55,476 bases of DNA from Terriglobia bacterium (GTDB lineage: Bacteria > Acidobacteriota > Terriglobia > JAIQFV01). The stretch lies in contig JAIQFV010000022.1 of NCBI GenBank assembly GCA_020073085.1, forward strand, positions 1 to 55,476, written 5' to 3'. The translations under genes were made by a program, and so were the position numbers. This document shows, piece after piece, positions 43,645 through 52,492 of the stretch. Under the pieces are notes generated by a model, which did no database searches, was not told the DNA's origin, and worked only from the letters and a program-made list of their open reading frames with translations. Numbering within the stretch: position 1 is the stretch's first letter; every line of letters begins with the position of its first letter.

Positions 43645-46035
43645 CTACCGTCGGCCTGATCTTGGAGAGCCGGACGCGCGTCCCCCACCGCCGCCACTCG
43701 AACGGGATTCGCCCCGAGGGGCGGGAGCGCTACGGAACGAGGGGGAAGGGGCCGAATAATGAGGTGCGGAGTAATTTGGTCTTGAAAATTCCTGCCGCGG
43801 CATAGAGGGTGCTGAGTAGGTCTGACGTGGCGCTGAGTAACTCGGACTGGGCGCCGCATACCGGGGCGCGACGGGCGAAGGCGCAGAATAGCGAGGCGCT
43901 TCGTATCTCGGCGAAGGAGCGGAGTAACTGGTTCTTCCTGCCGGGGGGGTATAACTCGGACGCATATCATTCCGGTTGACAGGGGGCGGATTGTAGGATG
44001 ACTTATAGGAGTTGGGCCCCACCCGCTCGATTCGTCCTGTTCCCTCGGGATTGTAGCTGGGGCGGTTGCTGTCAAAGGAAGAGCGCGCACTGTTGCGCGC
44101 TCCCGGATTCTGTTCCGCATAATTCCTCCACTGCGACCCTGGCTCGTTGCGCAGTGAAGAGCTGGTCTTCGGTTTATCGGTCCTCGTCGTCTTATCCTCA
44201 CTTCGAGACGGTGAGGATGGAGTACTCGGCCTCGATTCCGGACGAACCACTTCCTGTCGAGGCGCTGTCCCGCGAGAGTCGTTGCTTCGAGGCGCCTGGA
44301 CTGCAGGAGCTTGCGGTCGGGCTCCCTCACTCCGGCCTCCGGTGACCGACGATGGAACTGGAACCCCCTGGTTCCGAATTTCAGAGCGTCCGTTGGCCCC
44401 ACCGCTGCCTCCAGAATAAGGAGTCCGGATCGCCGGCGCTTGAGTCGCCCCGCGGTTGACTCCTTCGCCCCGCACGCCCGAAGAGGCCCCCGCCGCGGTC
44501 CCGGCAGGATTAATCACTTCACCCCGACGTCCCATGTTCTCTCGATTATTGATGACGGCGCCATTGCCTCTCGATCCTGCGCCGATCGCATTCCGATTCG
44601 CCCCCACCGCGGTTCCCGCGCCTCCAAAAGGTGGACCCGATCGCAGGGCGTCACCCGGTCGTGCGCCAGTTCCGCGAATGCCATCCTGACGGGTCCACCC
44701 CTTCGTGTCGGAGGCGATTCGAGTTGCCGAGCTGTTTGCAAAAGAGGACGGCCTCAACACTTCCGAGCCTGAAACCCGTTCTACGCGTGGACGCAAGCCT
44801 AACTGCAGGTTGTTGTTGGAGGTGACCTGCGAGATAACCTCACGATTTCGCACCATACTCTGTCGCGTGATGACGTTATGGTTGAACACGTTATTGTTCA
44901 CCACAACGATCCGGTCGTTGAAAAAGTTGCGAGGGCGGAAGGTGTGGATGTTGAAGAACGCACTCCCAAAGAAGAAGCGGTCAAAGGGTGAAAACGGGCA
45001 CCATCCTACAAAAGTTCCAAAGTTGAAAAAGAACGCCCGGTGGGGACTAAAGAACCCGAACGAAGTCCCGGGGCACCATGCCCAACCGAAGCCCGAAAAC
45101 CACTCCCAGCCGCCATAGTGGTAGGGGAGCCAACCCCAGGGTTCATAAGAGACCCAGGAATAGCCCAGGCTTGGATACCACGCCCAACGGCCGTAGCTGT
45201 AAGGTACCCAGCCATCATCGACGTTATATGGAAACCACACGTACCCGTAGCCGTTCTGGTATACCCAGTGTCCATAGTGATCGAGATCGTAGGCCCCGTA
45301 GTTGACTGAGGACGGCAGGTAATGATAGCTGCTGGAACGAGCAAGGTAATCATCCCGATCGGAGTTCCAGCGATCCCAGTCATCGCGACCGGCGGCCCGT
45401 CCCAGGTAATATTGGGCGTTGTCGCCATTCGGAAGCGAGAAAAGCTCGTTGGCGCGCACCGTTGCATTGCCGGCGTTGCTGTTGACTTGGACCTCCCCTC
45501 GAAAGACCGTCAAATCATCCCGGTCGTCGACTTCCAGACGGAAACGGGCGCCTCCGTTATAGCTGTCAGCCGCCAGCGCGGGGGTTGTCACTCGAAAGGT
45601 GTCGTTGTAACTCTGACGGACATTGAAGTAGGCGAGCCCTTGGCTCAGGAAGACTTGGGTGTATCGACCGTTCGAAGACTGGTCGAGCTGCTGGACTTCG
45701 AAAACACTGTTGGAGGCCAGGCGCACATAGGACCCGTCGTCAAATTCGATCTCTGCCCGGCCTTGAGCGCCCACCCACAAACGGTCCCCCACCAAAAGGG
45801 GGGCGTTGATGGTGGCATCCAGCCATTCGTCATTGGGTCCATGCTGGAGTGAAACGTCGCCTTCCACCAGGCTGAGGCGCAAAACGCGGCCCTGATAACC
45901 CTCATCCCCATTCTGGCCACTTTGCTCATTCGGTGGATACGAAAGATCCTGAGTCCAGGAAAAACCGGTTGCGAAAAGCAAAAATGCAAGTATTAAGGCG
46001 CTGTTGGTAATTACTTTGAATGTGAGCCGTTTCAT
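43645..46035 (-). CDS. Secreted FecR-domain protein with Trp/Tyr repeats and Pro/Ser-rich tail
   Basis: A 796-residue exported protein. A signal peptide is followed by a FecR-type domain (about 50-190, VLRLSLVEGDVSLQHGPNDEWLDA ... GDRLWVGAQGRAEIEFDDGS). The middle (about 225-380) is rich in Trp, Tyr and Phe with phrases such as YGHWVYQNGYGYVWFP, YGRWAWYPSLGYSWVSYEPWGWLPYHYGGWEW, resembling DUF6600. The last 350 residues are low-complexity, with many YSAPSP and Ser/Pro/Arg/Gly stretches and a GGGGGR end. No sigma/anti-sigma partner gene is adjacent, so it is probably a surface or periplasmic structural protein and not a FecI regulator. Confidence 0.8.
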   Translation of the reverse strand: MKRLTFKVITNSALILAFLLFATGFSWTQDLSYPPNEQSGQNGDEGYQGRVLRLSLVEGDVSLQHGPNDEWLDATINAPLLVGDRLWVGAQGRAEIEFDDGSYVRLASNSVFEVQQLDQSSNGRYTQVFLSQGLAYFNVRQSYNDTFRVTTPALAADSYNGGARFRLEVDDRDDLTVFRGEVQVNSNAGNATVRANELFSLPNGDNAQYYLGRAAGRDDWDRWNSDRDDYLARSSSYHYLPSSVNYGAYDLDHYGHWVYQNGYGYVWFPYNVDDGWVPYSYGRWAWYPSLGYSWVSYEPWGWLPYHYGGWEWFSGFGWAWCPGTSFGFFSPHRAFFFNFGTFVGWCPFSPFDRFFFGSAFFNIHTFRPRNFFNDRIVVVNNNVFNHNVITRQSMVRNREVISQVTSNNNLQLGLRPRVERVSGSEVLRPSSFANSSATRIASDTKGWTRQDGIRGTGARPGDALRSGPPFGGAGTAVGANRNAIGAGSRGNGAVINNRENMGRRGEVINPAGTAAGASSGVRGEGVNRGATQAPAIRTPYSGGSGGANGRSEIRNQGVPVPSSVTGGRSEGARPQAPAVQAPRSNDSRGTAPRQEVVRPESRPSTPSSPSRSEDKTTRTDKPKTSSSLRNEPGSQWRNYAEQNPGARNSARSSFDSNRPSYNPEGTGRIERVGPNSYKSSYNPPPVNRNDMRPSYTPPAGRTSYSAPSPRYEAPRYSAPSPVAPRYAAPSPSYSAPRQTYSAPSMPRQEFSRPNYSAPHYSAPSPSFRSAPAPRGESRSSGGGGGRASGSPRSGRR

Positions 46036-46657
46036 CTCTGGCCACCCCCTCGGGCTCTTGTCCTGCCCTACTCGCCTAGATGTAAATTATAAGTCCTGGG
46101 TTGTCATTCTTGTACTTATTTTTTAGGGGTTTGGTGGACTTTGGCCAGGAGACACGACGGTGTTCGTCTGAACTTGCGGAGAGACAATCTTGTACGTGCT
46201 CTCTGGTGTTGGACACTGACAATCACAGACGAATGCTGGGGCGGCCTTGGTCCTGAATTGGCCCTGAAAACGACCTGACGAATTCCGGTGAAAATCAGCC
46301 CTCCAGTTGACGGGAAGATTGCGTTTTCCGGCACCATTGGCTGGTCAAACTGCAAACGTGCTGAGATGTCACTTCAGAGGCGTTTCGTTCCAGTCAGTTC
46401 GATTGACAATTTGACGGGATTCAATATAATCAAAGGGTTTTCGGCCATCCGGGGCACAATGCAATCAGCTCATCCGAAGACTAAGGAGGAGAAGAAGTCA
46501 ATCTCCTTTTGCAGGCCTGCCGTATCATTACTGTGGATGGATGAGCGTGCTTGAAGGCCGATAGTTCTCCTTCGCAATACTTAAAACGAGCGATGCGGGA
46601 AGGCGACTCCCTGGGCTCGTAACTCAGGATCCAGCGAATTCAGCAAGGATTGTCCTC
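46036..46657. other. Divergent intergenic region
   Basis: About 620 bases between the FecR-domain gene (minus) and the GT2 gene (plus). It holds the plus-strand promoter at 46403-46430. A TATAAT on the minus strand (46091-46086) could be the -10 of the FecR-domain gene but its -35 is poor. Nothing else stands out. Confidence 0.5.
46403..46430 (+). promoter_or_regulatory. Consensus sigma-70 promoter upstream of the GT2 gene
   Basis: TTGACA (46403-46408), a 16-nt spacer, TATAAT (46425-46430): both hexamers are perfect. The transcript would have a leader of about 220 bases before ATG 46658. Confidence 0.75.
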
Positions 46658-48298
46658 ATGTGGTTCCAGCTCTGGTTGCTTCTGGCAACGGCACCTTTGA
46701 CCCCGTGGCAGAAGACGTTGCGTCAGTTCTTCCCCCGCGATCGCTTTGTGGGGTTGTATCAGACCAACTGGTTTGATCTGGCGTTCCTCATCCCCTATTT
46801 CACGGTGCTGGTTATTCTGGCGATGTATGGCCTTCACCGCTATCACCTTGTGTTCCTCTACTTCAAGCATCGTGCCAACCGGGCGAAGATCAAGGAGCAT
46901 TTCATCGAGCTCCCGCGTGTGACGATTCAACTGCCGATCTTTAACGAGCGGTACGTCGTGGAGCGCCTCGTGGAGGCCACGAGCGGCATGAACTATCCGG
47001 TGGAGTTGTTGGAGATCCAGGTCCTGGATGACTCCACCGACGAAACGCAGCAGATCGCAGCCGACGTGGTGGAGCGCTACCGCAAGACCGGATTGAATAT
47101 CTCTTATCACCACCGTGAAAATCGGGCAGGATTCAAGGCCGGGGCGCTTGAGGCGGGGCTGAAGTTGGCCAGCGGCGAATTCATCGCCATTTTCGACGCG
47201 GATTTTATGCCGCCCCCCGAGTTTCTCAATCAGACGATTCACTATTTCACCAGCACGGAAGTGGGCATGGTGCAGACCCGGTGGGGACACATCAACCGGA
47301 ACTATTCTTTCCTCACCCAGGTGGAGTCGATTCTGCTGGACGGCCATTTTGTGATCGAGCATGGCGCTCGTTACGTCGCGGAGCGCTTCTTCAACTTCAA
47401 CGGGACGGCAGGCATCTGGCGTCGCAAAGCGATCGAGACCTCGGGGGGTTGGGAGCACGACACGCTCACCGAAGACACCGATCTCAGCTACCGCGCCCAA
47501 ATGCGCGGCTGGAAGTTCGTGTATGTTCCGGAAGTGGTGTGCGATGCCGAACTGCCCGTGGAAATGACTTCCTTCAAAGTGCAGCAGTTCCGGTGGGCCA
47601 AGGGGCTGATTCAATGCGCGAAGAAGGACCTGCCCATGATCCTGAGGGCCAAACTGCCGTTGCGGGTGAAGATTGAGGCCTTCTTCCACCTCACCGCGAA
47701 CATCGCCTACCCCCTCATGGTCGTTCTCTCCCTGGTGCTGCTTCCCGCGACCATTGTCCGGTTTTACCAGGGGTGGACACAGATGCTGTGGATTGACCTT
47801 CCTTTGTTTCTGGCTTCCACCTTCTCCGTTTCCTCCTTTTATCTTGTCTCGCAGCGCGAGTTGTTCCCTGATTCATGGTGGCGAAAAATCAAGTATCTTC
47901 CCTTTCTGATGGCGACAGGCATCGGGCTGTCGGTGTCGAATTCCCGGGCTGTCGTGGAGGCCTTGCTGGGGATCCAAACCAGCTTCAAGCGGACCCCGAA
48001 ATACCGCATTGAGAGCCAGCGTGACAGATGGACGGTAAAGAAATACCGGCGCCGGAGCGGGTATACGCCTTACATTGAACTGCTCCTGGGGATCTATTTT
48101 GCGTTGACGGTGTATTACCTGATTATGAACGAAGATTACGCGGTGACGCCCTTCTTGATCCTTTTCGTGATTGGATACCTTTATACCGGATTCATGTCGC
48201 TGCTGCAGACCTACGTGGAGAATTTGCGCGCCATGAGGCAGGCTCTTGTGGAACAGTTTGCGGCCTTGTTCCCCAAGCACACCGCAAAGGTCGGATGA
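46658..48298 (+). CDS. Processive family 2 glycosyltransferase, membrane-bound
   Basis: A 546-residue cellulose/mannan-synthase-like enzyme. Two or three membrane helices lead in (about 38-60). The GT-A domain has LDDSTDE (123-129), FDADFMPP (179-186), TEDTDL (271-276) and QQFRW (309-313), i.e. D, DxD, TED and QxxRW of processive GT2 enzymes. Several helices follow. It probably makes a beta-linked polysaccharide and extrudes it through the inner membrane; the polymer is unknown. AAGGA lies 8 nt before ATG 46658, and a terminator follows at 48442-48475. No bcsB/C or other synthase subunit is adjacent. Confidence 0.85.
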   Translation: MWFQLWLLLATAPLTPWQKTLRQFFPRDRFVGLYQTNWFDLAFLIPYFTVLVILAMYGLHRYHLVFLYFKHRANRAKIKEHFIELPRVTIQLPIFNERYVVERLVEATSGMNYPVELLEIQVLDDSTDETQQIAADVVERYRKTGLNISYHHRENRAGFKAGALEAGLKLASGEFIAIFDADFMPPPEFLNQTIHYFTSTEVGMVQTRWGHINRNYSFLTQVESILLDGHFVIEHGARYVAERFFNFNGTAGIWRRKAIETSGGWEHDTLTEDTDLSYRAQMRGWKFVYVPEVVCDAELPVEMTSFKVQQFRWAKGLIQCAKKDLPMILRAKLPLRVKIEAFFHLTANIAYPLMVVLSLVLLPATIVRFYQGWTQMLWIDLPLFLASTFSVSSFYLVSQRELFPDSWWRKIKYLPFLMATGIGLSVSNSRAVVEALLGIQTSFKRTPKYRIESQRDRWTVKKYRRRSGYTPYIELLLGIYFALTVYYLIMNEDYAVTPFLILFVIGYLYTGFMSLLQTYVENLRAMRQALVEQFAALFPKHTAKVG

Positions 48299-48441
48299 AC
48301 ACATCCGGGAGGACTGAAGAGGTGCTCAAGCGTGCACGCTGACTCGAGAACCACCGCGGGACATCGACCCAGGGCGACCGGACGGAGCGGTCCGATCCCG
48401 ATCTCTGTCCGTGTCGTGCCTCGAAGTGTGTGAAGGATCCT

Positions 48442-48475
48442 CCCAGCCATGCGATTAGCTGCGCTGGGTTTTTTA
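48442..48475 (+). terminator. Rho-independent terminator between the GT2 and Xaa-Pro aminopeptidase genes
   Basis: CCCAGC (48442-48447) and GCTGGG (48463-48468) form the stem, followed by TTTTTT on the plus strand. It ends the glycosyltransferase transcript; the peptidase ATG is about 50 bases downstream. Confidence 0.75.
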
Positions 48476-48526
48476 TTGCGCTTTTGCTTGAACAATTCAC
48501 TCGAGAACATATGGGGGAGTCCAGGA

Positions 48527-49921
48527 ATGCAACTCAACTCTAAGGCGCGGTGGGCTTGTGCGTGGATGGCCGGATTTTCCCTTTTCTTGGCCGTGCCGTC
48601 GGCGCTGAGCTGGGGAGTGGAAAAAGAGCCCATGGAGGTCTACCGGGCCCGGCGCGCGGCAGTCATGGATAAACTGAAGGACGGAGTCATTGTCGTCTTT
48701 GGATTGAAGGAATCGGAGCAGTCCGATGCGGATTTGACCCGGTTCCGGCAGGATGACTACTTCTATTACCTTTCGGGATGGGATGAACCCGGGGCCATTC
48801 TGATGCTGCTCCCCAAAGGGCGCCAGAACATCGCCACGGCCATGTTTCCGGGCGAGCAGACCCACCGGGAAATCCTTTTCCTCGCCAACCGGGATCTCGC
48901 GCGGGAACGGTGGACCGGGCCGAAGCTGGGGCCGATGGACAAGCAGGCGCCCACGTGGACGGGATTCCCGCTGGTGCTGCCGCTCGATCGCTTTCCCACC
49001 GAGATGAGCAGTGCCCTGAGCACGGGCCAGGTTGTCTACACGATCTTTCCACCGGCGACGGCGAACCTGCGACTTTCCCGGGAGCAGGAAAAGGTGGAAC
49101 AATTGAAAACCCTGGCGCCCTTTGCCGAGATTCGTGACGCTCGAAACGCCATCGACAGTCTCCGGCAGGTCAAGAGCAAATCGGAAGTTACCCTTCTGCA
49201 GAAGGCTGTTGACGCGTCCGTGGATGCCCATCTGGCGGCCATGAAAGCGATCAAACCGGGGGTTTTCGAATACCAGGTGGCAGCGCTGCTCAAGTACACG
49301 TGGGAAAATGAGGGTTGCGAGCGCGCCGCCTATGCGCCCATCGTCGGTTCGGGATTCGACTCCACGGTGCTGCACTACAATCAGGACGACCAGGCCATCA
49401 AGAGCGATCAAACGGTGGTTGTTGACGCCGCCGGTGAATTCAGCGGATATGCCGCCGACATTACCCGGACGTACCCGGCCAGCGGAAAATTTACGGAACG
49501 CCAAAAGCAGATTTACGAACTGGTGCTGGGGGCCCAGGAGGAGGCCGTCCATGCCATCGTCCCGGGCAAAACCCTGTTGCGCGGTTTGACCCCGGTCGTG
49601 AAAGATTATTTCAGGAAGAGTCCCTTGCGGGGGCCGAAGGGCGAGGGCGATACGCTGGATCATTACTTCATTCACGGGACCGGACACTGGCTGGGCCTGG
49701 CGGTCCACGACGTGGGCGACTACAACCGGCCGATTGACAAGAACATGATCTTTACCATCGAACCCGGACTCTATATTCCGGAAGAGAACCTGGGGGTCCG
49801 CATCGAAGATGATTACATGGTCACGGAGGAAGGAAAGGTCGTCAAGCTTTCGTCGCGGCTCCCCAGCTCGATCCAGGAAATTGAACGATTGATGTCAGGC
49901 TCGAGCCCGAAAGGCCGTTAG
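48527..49921 (+). CDS. pepP: Xaa-Pro aminopeptidase, M24B family, exported
   Basis: A 464-residue protein. The signal peptide is MQLNSKARWACAWMAGFSLFLAVPSALSW. An N-terminal creatinase-like domain (EVYRARRAAVMDKLKDG ... LSGWDEPGAILMLLPKG) is followed by the M24 pita-bread domain. The two-metal ligands are visible as Asp in VVVDAAGEFSGYAADITRTY, His in FIHGTGHWLGLAVHDVG, Glu in FTIEPGLYI and Glu in VRIEDDYMV. It removes N-terminal residues before proline. ATG 48527 has GGGGGAG 7 nt upstream; a longer frame to 48449 includes the terminator and is rejected. EF-P, a proline-stall factor, is next, 78 bases away; such peptidases often sit beside efp. Confidence 0.88.
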   Translation: MQLNSKARWACAWMAGFSLFLAVPSALSWGVEKEPMEVYRARRAAVMDKLKDGVIVVFGLKESEQSDADLTRFRQDDYFYYLSGWDEPGAILMLLPKGRQNIATAMFPGEQTHREILFLANRDLARERWTGPKLGPMDKQAPTWTGFPLVLPLDRFPTEMSSALSTGQVVYTIFPPATANLRLSREQEKVEQLKTLAPFAEIRDARNAIDSLRQVKSKSEVTLLQKAVDASVDAHLAAMKAIKPGVFEYQVAALLKYTWENEGCERAAYAPIVGSGFDSTVLHYNQDDQAIKSDQTVVVDAAGEFSGYAADITRTYPASGKFTERQKQIYELVLGAQEEAVHAIVPGKTLLRGLTPVVKDYFRKSPLRGPKGEGDTLDHYFIHGTGHWLGLAVHDVGDYNRPIDKNMIFTIEPGLYIPEENLGVRIEDDYMVTEEGKVVKLSSRLPSSIQEIERLMSGSSPKGR

Positions 49922-49999
49922 GGACGGCGATCTCAGCGCGCCGGGATGTGTCGCCGGGAGTTCAGGACAAGATTCAATTCAAGGGAGGATTTTTAAAAT

Positions 50000-50563
50000 A
50001 TGTTTGTCATGGGTAACGATTTACGGCGTGGGATGCTGATCCGGCATAATAATGAACTGCACAAGGTGTTCAGCGTGGAACATCGCACTCCCGGGAACCT
50101 TCGGGCTTTTGTACAGGCCAAAATCCGCAATGTGCGAACCGGCGCCATGTTCGAACACCGATTCCGCTCACAGGATTCCGTCGAGAAGGTCAACGTGGAT
50201 GAGTCGGAGATGGAATACTTGTACAAGGATGGGACGAATTACTTCTTCATGGACACGAAGACCTACGAGCAGACCAACATTTCCGAGGACATGCTCGGGG
50301 AAGACGCGAACTACTTGACCCCCAACCTGAAGGTCCAGATCATGGTCTTTGAGGGGCGACCTATTGGCATCGAGTTGCCCGCGACGGTGGACCTCAAGGT
50401 GGTGGAAGTGGAGCCCGGGTTGAAGTCCGCCACCGTCTCGAATGTCGGGAAGCCCGCCAAACTTGAAACCGGGCTTACCGTTCAGGTTCCCGCGTTCATC
50501 GATGCGGGTGAGGTGATCCGCGTTGACACGGAAGAGGGAAAGTACCTGGAGCGGGTGCGATAA
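50000..50563 (+). CDS. efp: Elongation factor P
   Basis: A 187-residue translation factor. It binds between the P and E sites and helps the ribosome through polyproline. KOW, OB and C-terminal domains are all present: DLRRGMLIRHNNELHKVFSVEHRTPGNLRAF, then MEYLYKDGTNYFFMD and IGIELPATVDLKVVEVEPGLKSATVSNVGKPAKLETGLTVQVP. The loop tip that usually has a modified Lys or an Arg (PGKGQA or PGRNNA) is PGNLRAF here, with Asn at the tip position. AGGGAGG lies 11 nt before the ATG. The next gene, selA, is convergent. Confidence 0.95.
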   Translation: MFVMGNDLRRGMLIRHNNELHKVFSVEHRTPGNLRAFVQAKIRNVRTGAMFEHRFRSQDSVEKVNVDESEMEYLYKDGTNYFFMDTKTYEQTNISEDMLGEDANYLTPNLKVQIMVFEGRPIGIELPATVDLKVVEVEPGLKSATVSNVGKPAKLETGLTVQVPAFIDAGEVIRVDTEEGKYLERVR

Positions 50564-50658
50564 GGCAGTTGGGATCAATGGGAATCCTGTGGCGAACAGG
50601 GATTCATAGGATGAGCAGGATGGAACGGAATAAGTCAGGTTTTTGAACAGGCAAGTTT

Positions 50659-52179
50659 TTAGGCAAGAGGTTTTGACTCTCTGCCCGCAAGCCCGGAGAC
50701 ATCCGAGTACTCCATCTCTCCCTTGGCCAATCCCACCAGAGCCCGAGCGATTTCCTCTTCTTCGCCGGCGCTCACGGTTCTCAAATCCAGAAGCGCCTGA
50801 TTCCCTTCGACTCGCGCCAGGATCGGAATCCGCCAACGGCGGAGGTGGCTTTCGACCGCCCGGGCAGAGTGTCGCGTGCCGGTGATGGCTATCAGCAGGG
50901 TATGAATCTCCTGGCCGGGGGTTGACCCTCCACCAATCACGGAAGTGCCCGGCAGAACCCGGAGGGTCAGGCTTCCTTGCGGTTTCGCCGATTCTTCAAC
51001 ACGTTGAATCAATTGTTTCGCGCGAGTTTCAATGTGGTCTTGTGATTCAAAGATCATCATGACCGTCGGCACTTGAGTGCGCTCTTCGTGTCGGAGGTAG
51101 GGAAGGATCGTGGCCTCAAGGGCGGCCATCGTCAGCTTGTCGACCCGAAGGGCCCGGTAAAGCGGATTCGTCCGAAGCTGCGCGAGGATTTTCTTGCGGC
51201 CCACCAGGATGCCCGCCTGGGGTCCACCGAGGAGTTTATCGCCGCTGAAGGTGATCACGTCCACGCCCGCCTTCAGGCTGTCAGCGACGGTGGGTTCGCC
51301 GGTGATTCCAGTCCCGCTCAAATCAACAAGGCATCCGCTGCCGAGGTCCTCCACCAGGAGCAGGCGCCGGCGGTGTGCAAGCCGGACCAATTCTTCGAGT
51401 GGCGGCTGTTCCGAAAAGCCGACCATCTTGAAGTTACTGCGATGGACCCTGAGGATGACTCTCGTTTGGGCGTTGATGGCCCGGGTGTAATCGCTGACCC
51501 GGGTGCGATTGGTGGTTCCCACTTCACGCAACACGGCGCCGCTTTTCCCCATGATTTCAGGGATTCGAAACGAACCCCCGATTTCCACTAGCTCTCCCCG
51601 CGAAACAATGACCTCGCCTCCCTCCGCCAGTGAATTGAGCACTAACAGAACAGCGGCGGCACAATTGTTCACCACCAATCCGGCTTCACATCGGAGCAGC
51701 ACTGTCAACAAACGCTCGGCGTGCACATCGCGATTTCCACGCGTGTTCCTTTCTAAATCGAATTCCAGGTTGGAGTATCCGGAAGCCACTTCCCGGATAC
51801 GCTCCAGGGCCGCAGGCGACAGCGGTGAGCGGCCAAGATTCGTGTGGAGCACCACGCCGGTGGCGTTGATCACTCTCCGCAGTGAGGGCGAAAACCGGCG
51901 CTCCAGCGTGGAAAGTACCCGGGGAGAGATCTCAGCCAGCGCTGGAGTAAAATCGGGTTCGGGCAACCGTCCGGCTCGAATGCGATTGCGAAGGGTTTGT
52001 ACCTCCCGGCGCAACTCTTCCACTACGGCTTCATGCGGGAACCTGTGTGAATGGTCGCGGAGCTCAGGGGCGAGCAGCAACTGGTCGATCGCCGGAATCC
52101 TCCGCAGGAGAGACGCCGCAGTTCCGGCCGATCGCGTCGAGGTCCTCTTTTTTATTGAAGGAGAAAGAGTTATGGGCAT
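50659..52179 (-). CDS. selA: L-seryl-tRNA(Sec) selenium transferase SelA
   Basis: A 506-residue PLP enzyme. It converts Ser-tRNA(Sec) to Sec-tRNA(Sec) with selenophosphate. The N-terminal domain (IPAIDQLLLAPELRD, VQTLRNRIRAG) is followed by the fold-type I core with INATGVVLHTNLGRSPLS, SNLEFDLERNTRGNRDVH, VNNCAAAVLLVLNSLAEGGEVIVSRGELVEIGGSFRIPEIM and the PLP Lys in TFSGDKLLGGPQAGI. The start is uncertain: ATG 52179 is chosen for MPITLSPSIKKR, but longer frames to 52242 are open and no strong RBS is seen. SelB, SelD and tRNA(Sec) are not in the window. Confidence 0.93.
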   Translation of the reverse strand: MPITLSPSIKKRTSTRSAGTAASLLRRIPAIDQLLLAPELRDHSHRFPHEAVVEELRREVQTLRNRIRAGRLPEPDFTPALAEISPRVLSTLERRFSPSLRRVINATGVVLHTNLGRSPLSPAALERIREVASGYSNLEFDLERNTRGNRDVHAERLLTVLLRCEAGLVVNNCAAAVLLVLNSLAEGGEVIVSRGELVEIGGSFRIPEIMGKSGAVLREVGTTNRTRVSDYTRAINAQTRVILRVHRSNFKMVGFSEQPPLEELVRLAHRRRLLLVEDLGSGCLVDLSGTGITGEPTVADSLKAGVDVITFSGDKLLGGPQAGILVGRKKILAQLRTNPLYRALRVDKLTMAALEATILPYLRHEERTQVPTVMMIFESQDHIETRAKQLIQRVEESAKPQGSLTLRVLPGTSVIGGGSTPGQEIHTLLIAITGTRHSARAVESHLRRWRIPILARVEGNQALLDLRTVSAGEEEEIARALVGLAKGEMEYSDVSGLAGRESKPLA

Positions 52180-52492
52180 TCGACCATTCAACCACATTGA
52201 AATTTCAGGTGTCAACTTTTTGATTGAGAGAGCTTTCTGCAATTGCTTTTGACTTGCTCGAGGAGATGAAAGGTTATCAAATCGTAGGATTTCATTCTCA
52301 AACGCCGAGTCCTTTCGACAGGCCGTGATTCAAGTCATCTCGCCGATTCAGCGGCGCCTCAACAAGAATAGAAATTCTGCAGCCTCATTCATCGGTTCGA
52401 GTTCAGCGGGATCAGGAGGCATTTATTGATTTTCGAGAGGGAATGAGGCCCGTATGGGTCGTGGGGTCGGGAACCCGAAGTCGCCTCCAGGA

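Noticed and set aside
43509-44402. 297-residue minus frame within the FecR-domain gene
   Set aside because: Overlaps the low-complexity tail in another phase; Arg/Pro-rich with no motif.
48277-48304. MCSSDL at the start of a minus-strand frame, suggesting sequencing-adapter contamination
   Set aside because: The DNA (ATGTGTTCATCCGACCTT) differs from the adapter sequence that gives this peptide; it is the 3' end of the GT2 gene read backwards.
48497-49708. 403-residue minus-strand frame opposite the Xaa-Pro aminopeptidase
   Set aside because: Shadow of a GC-rich gene; the plus frame has all M24 metal ligands.
52380-52420. GGTTCGAGTTC, a tRNA T-loop-like motif near selA (possible tRNA-Sec)
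   Set aside because: No pairing T stem, acceptor stem or anticodon arm could be drawn around it.
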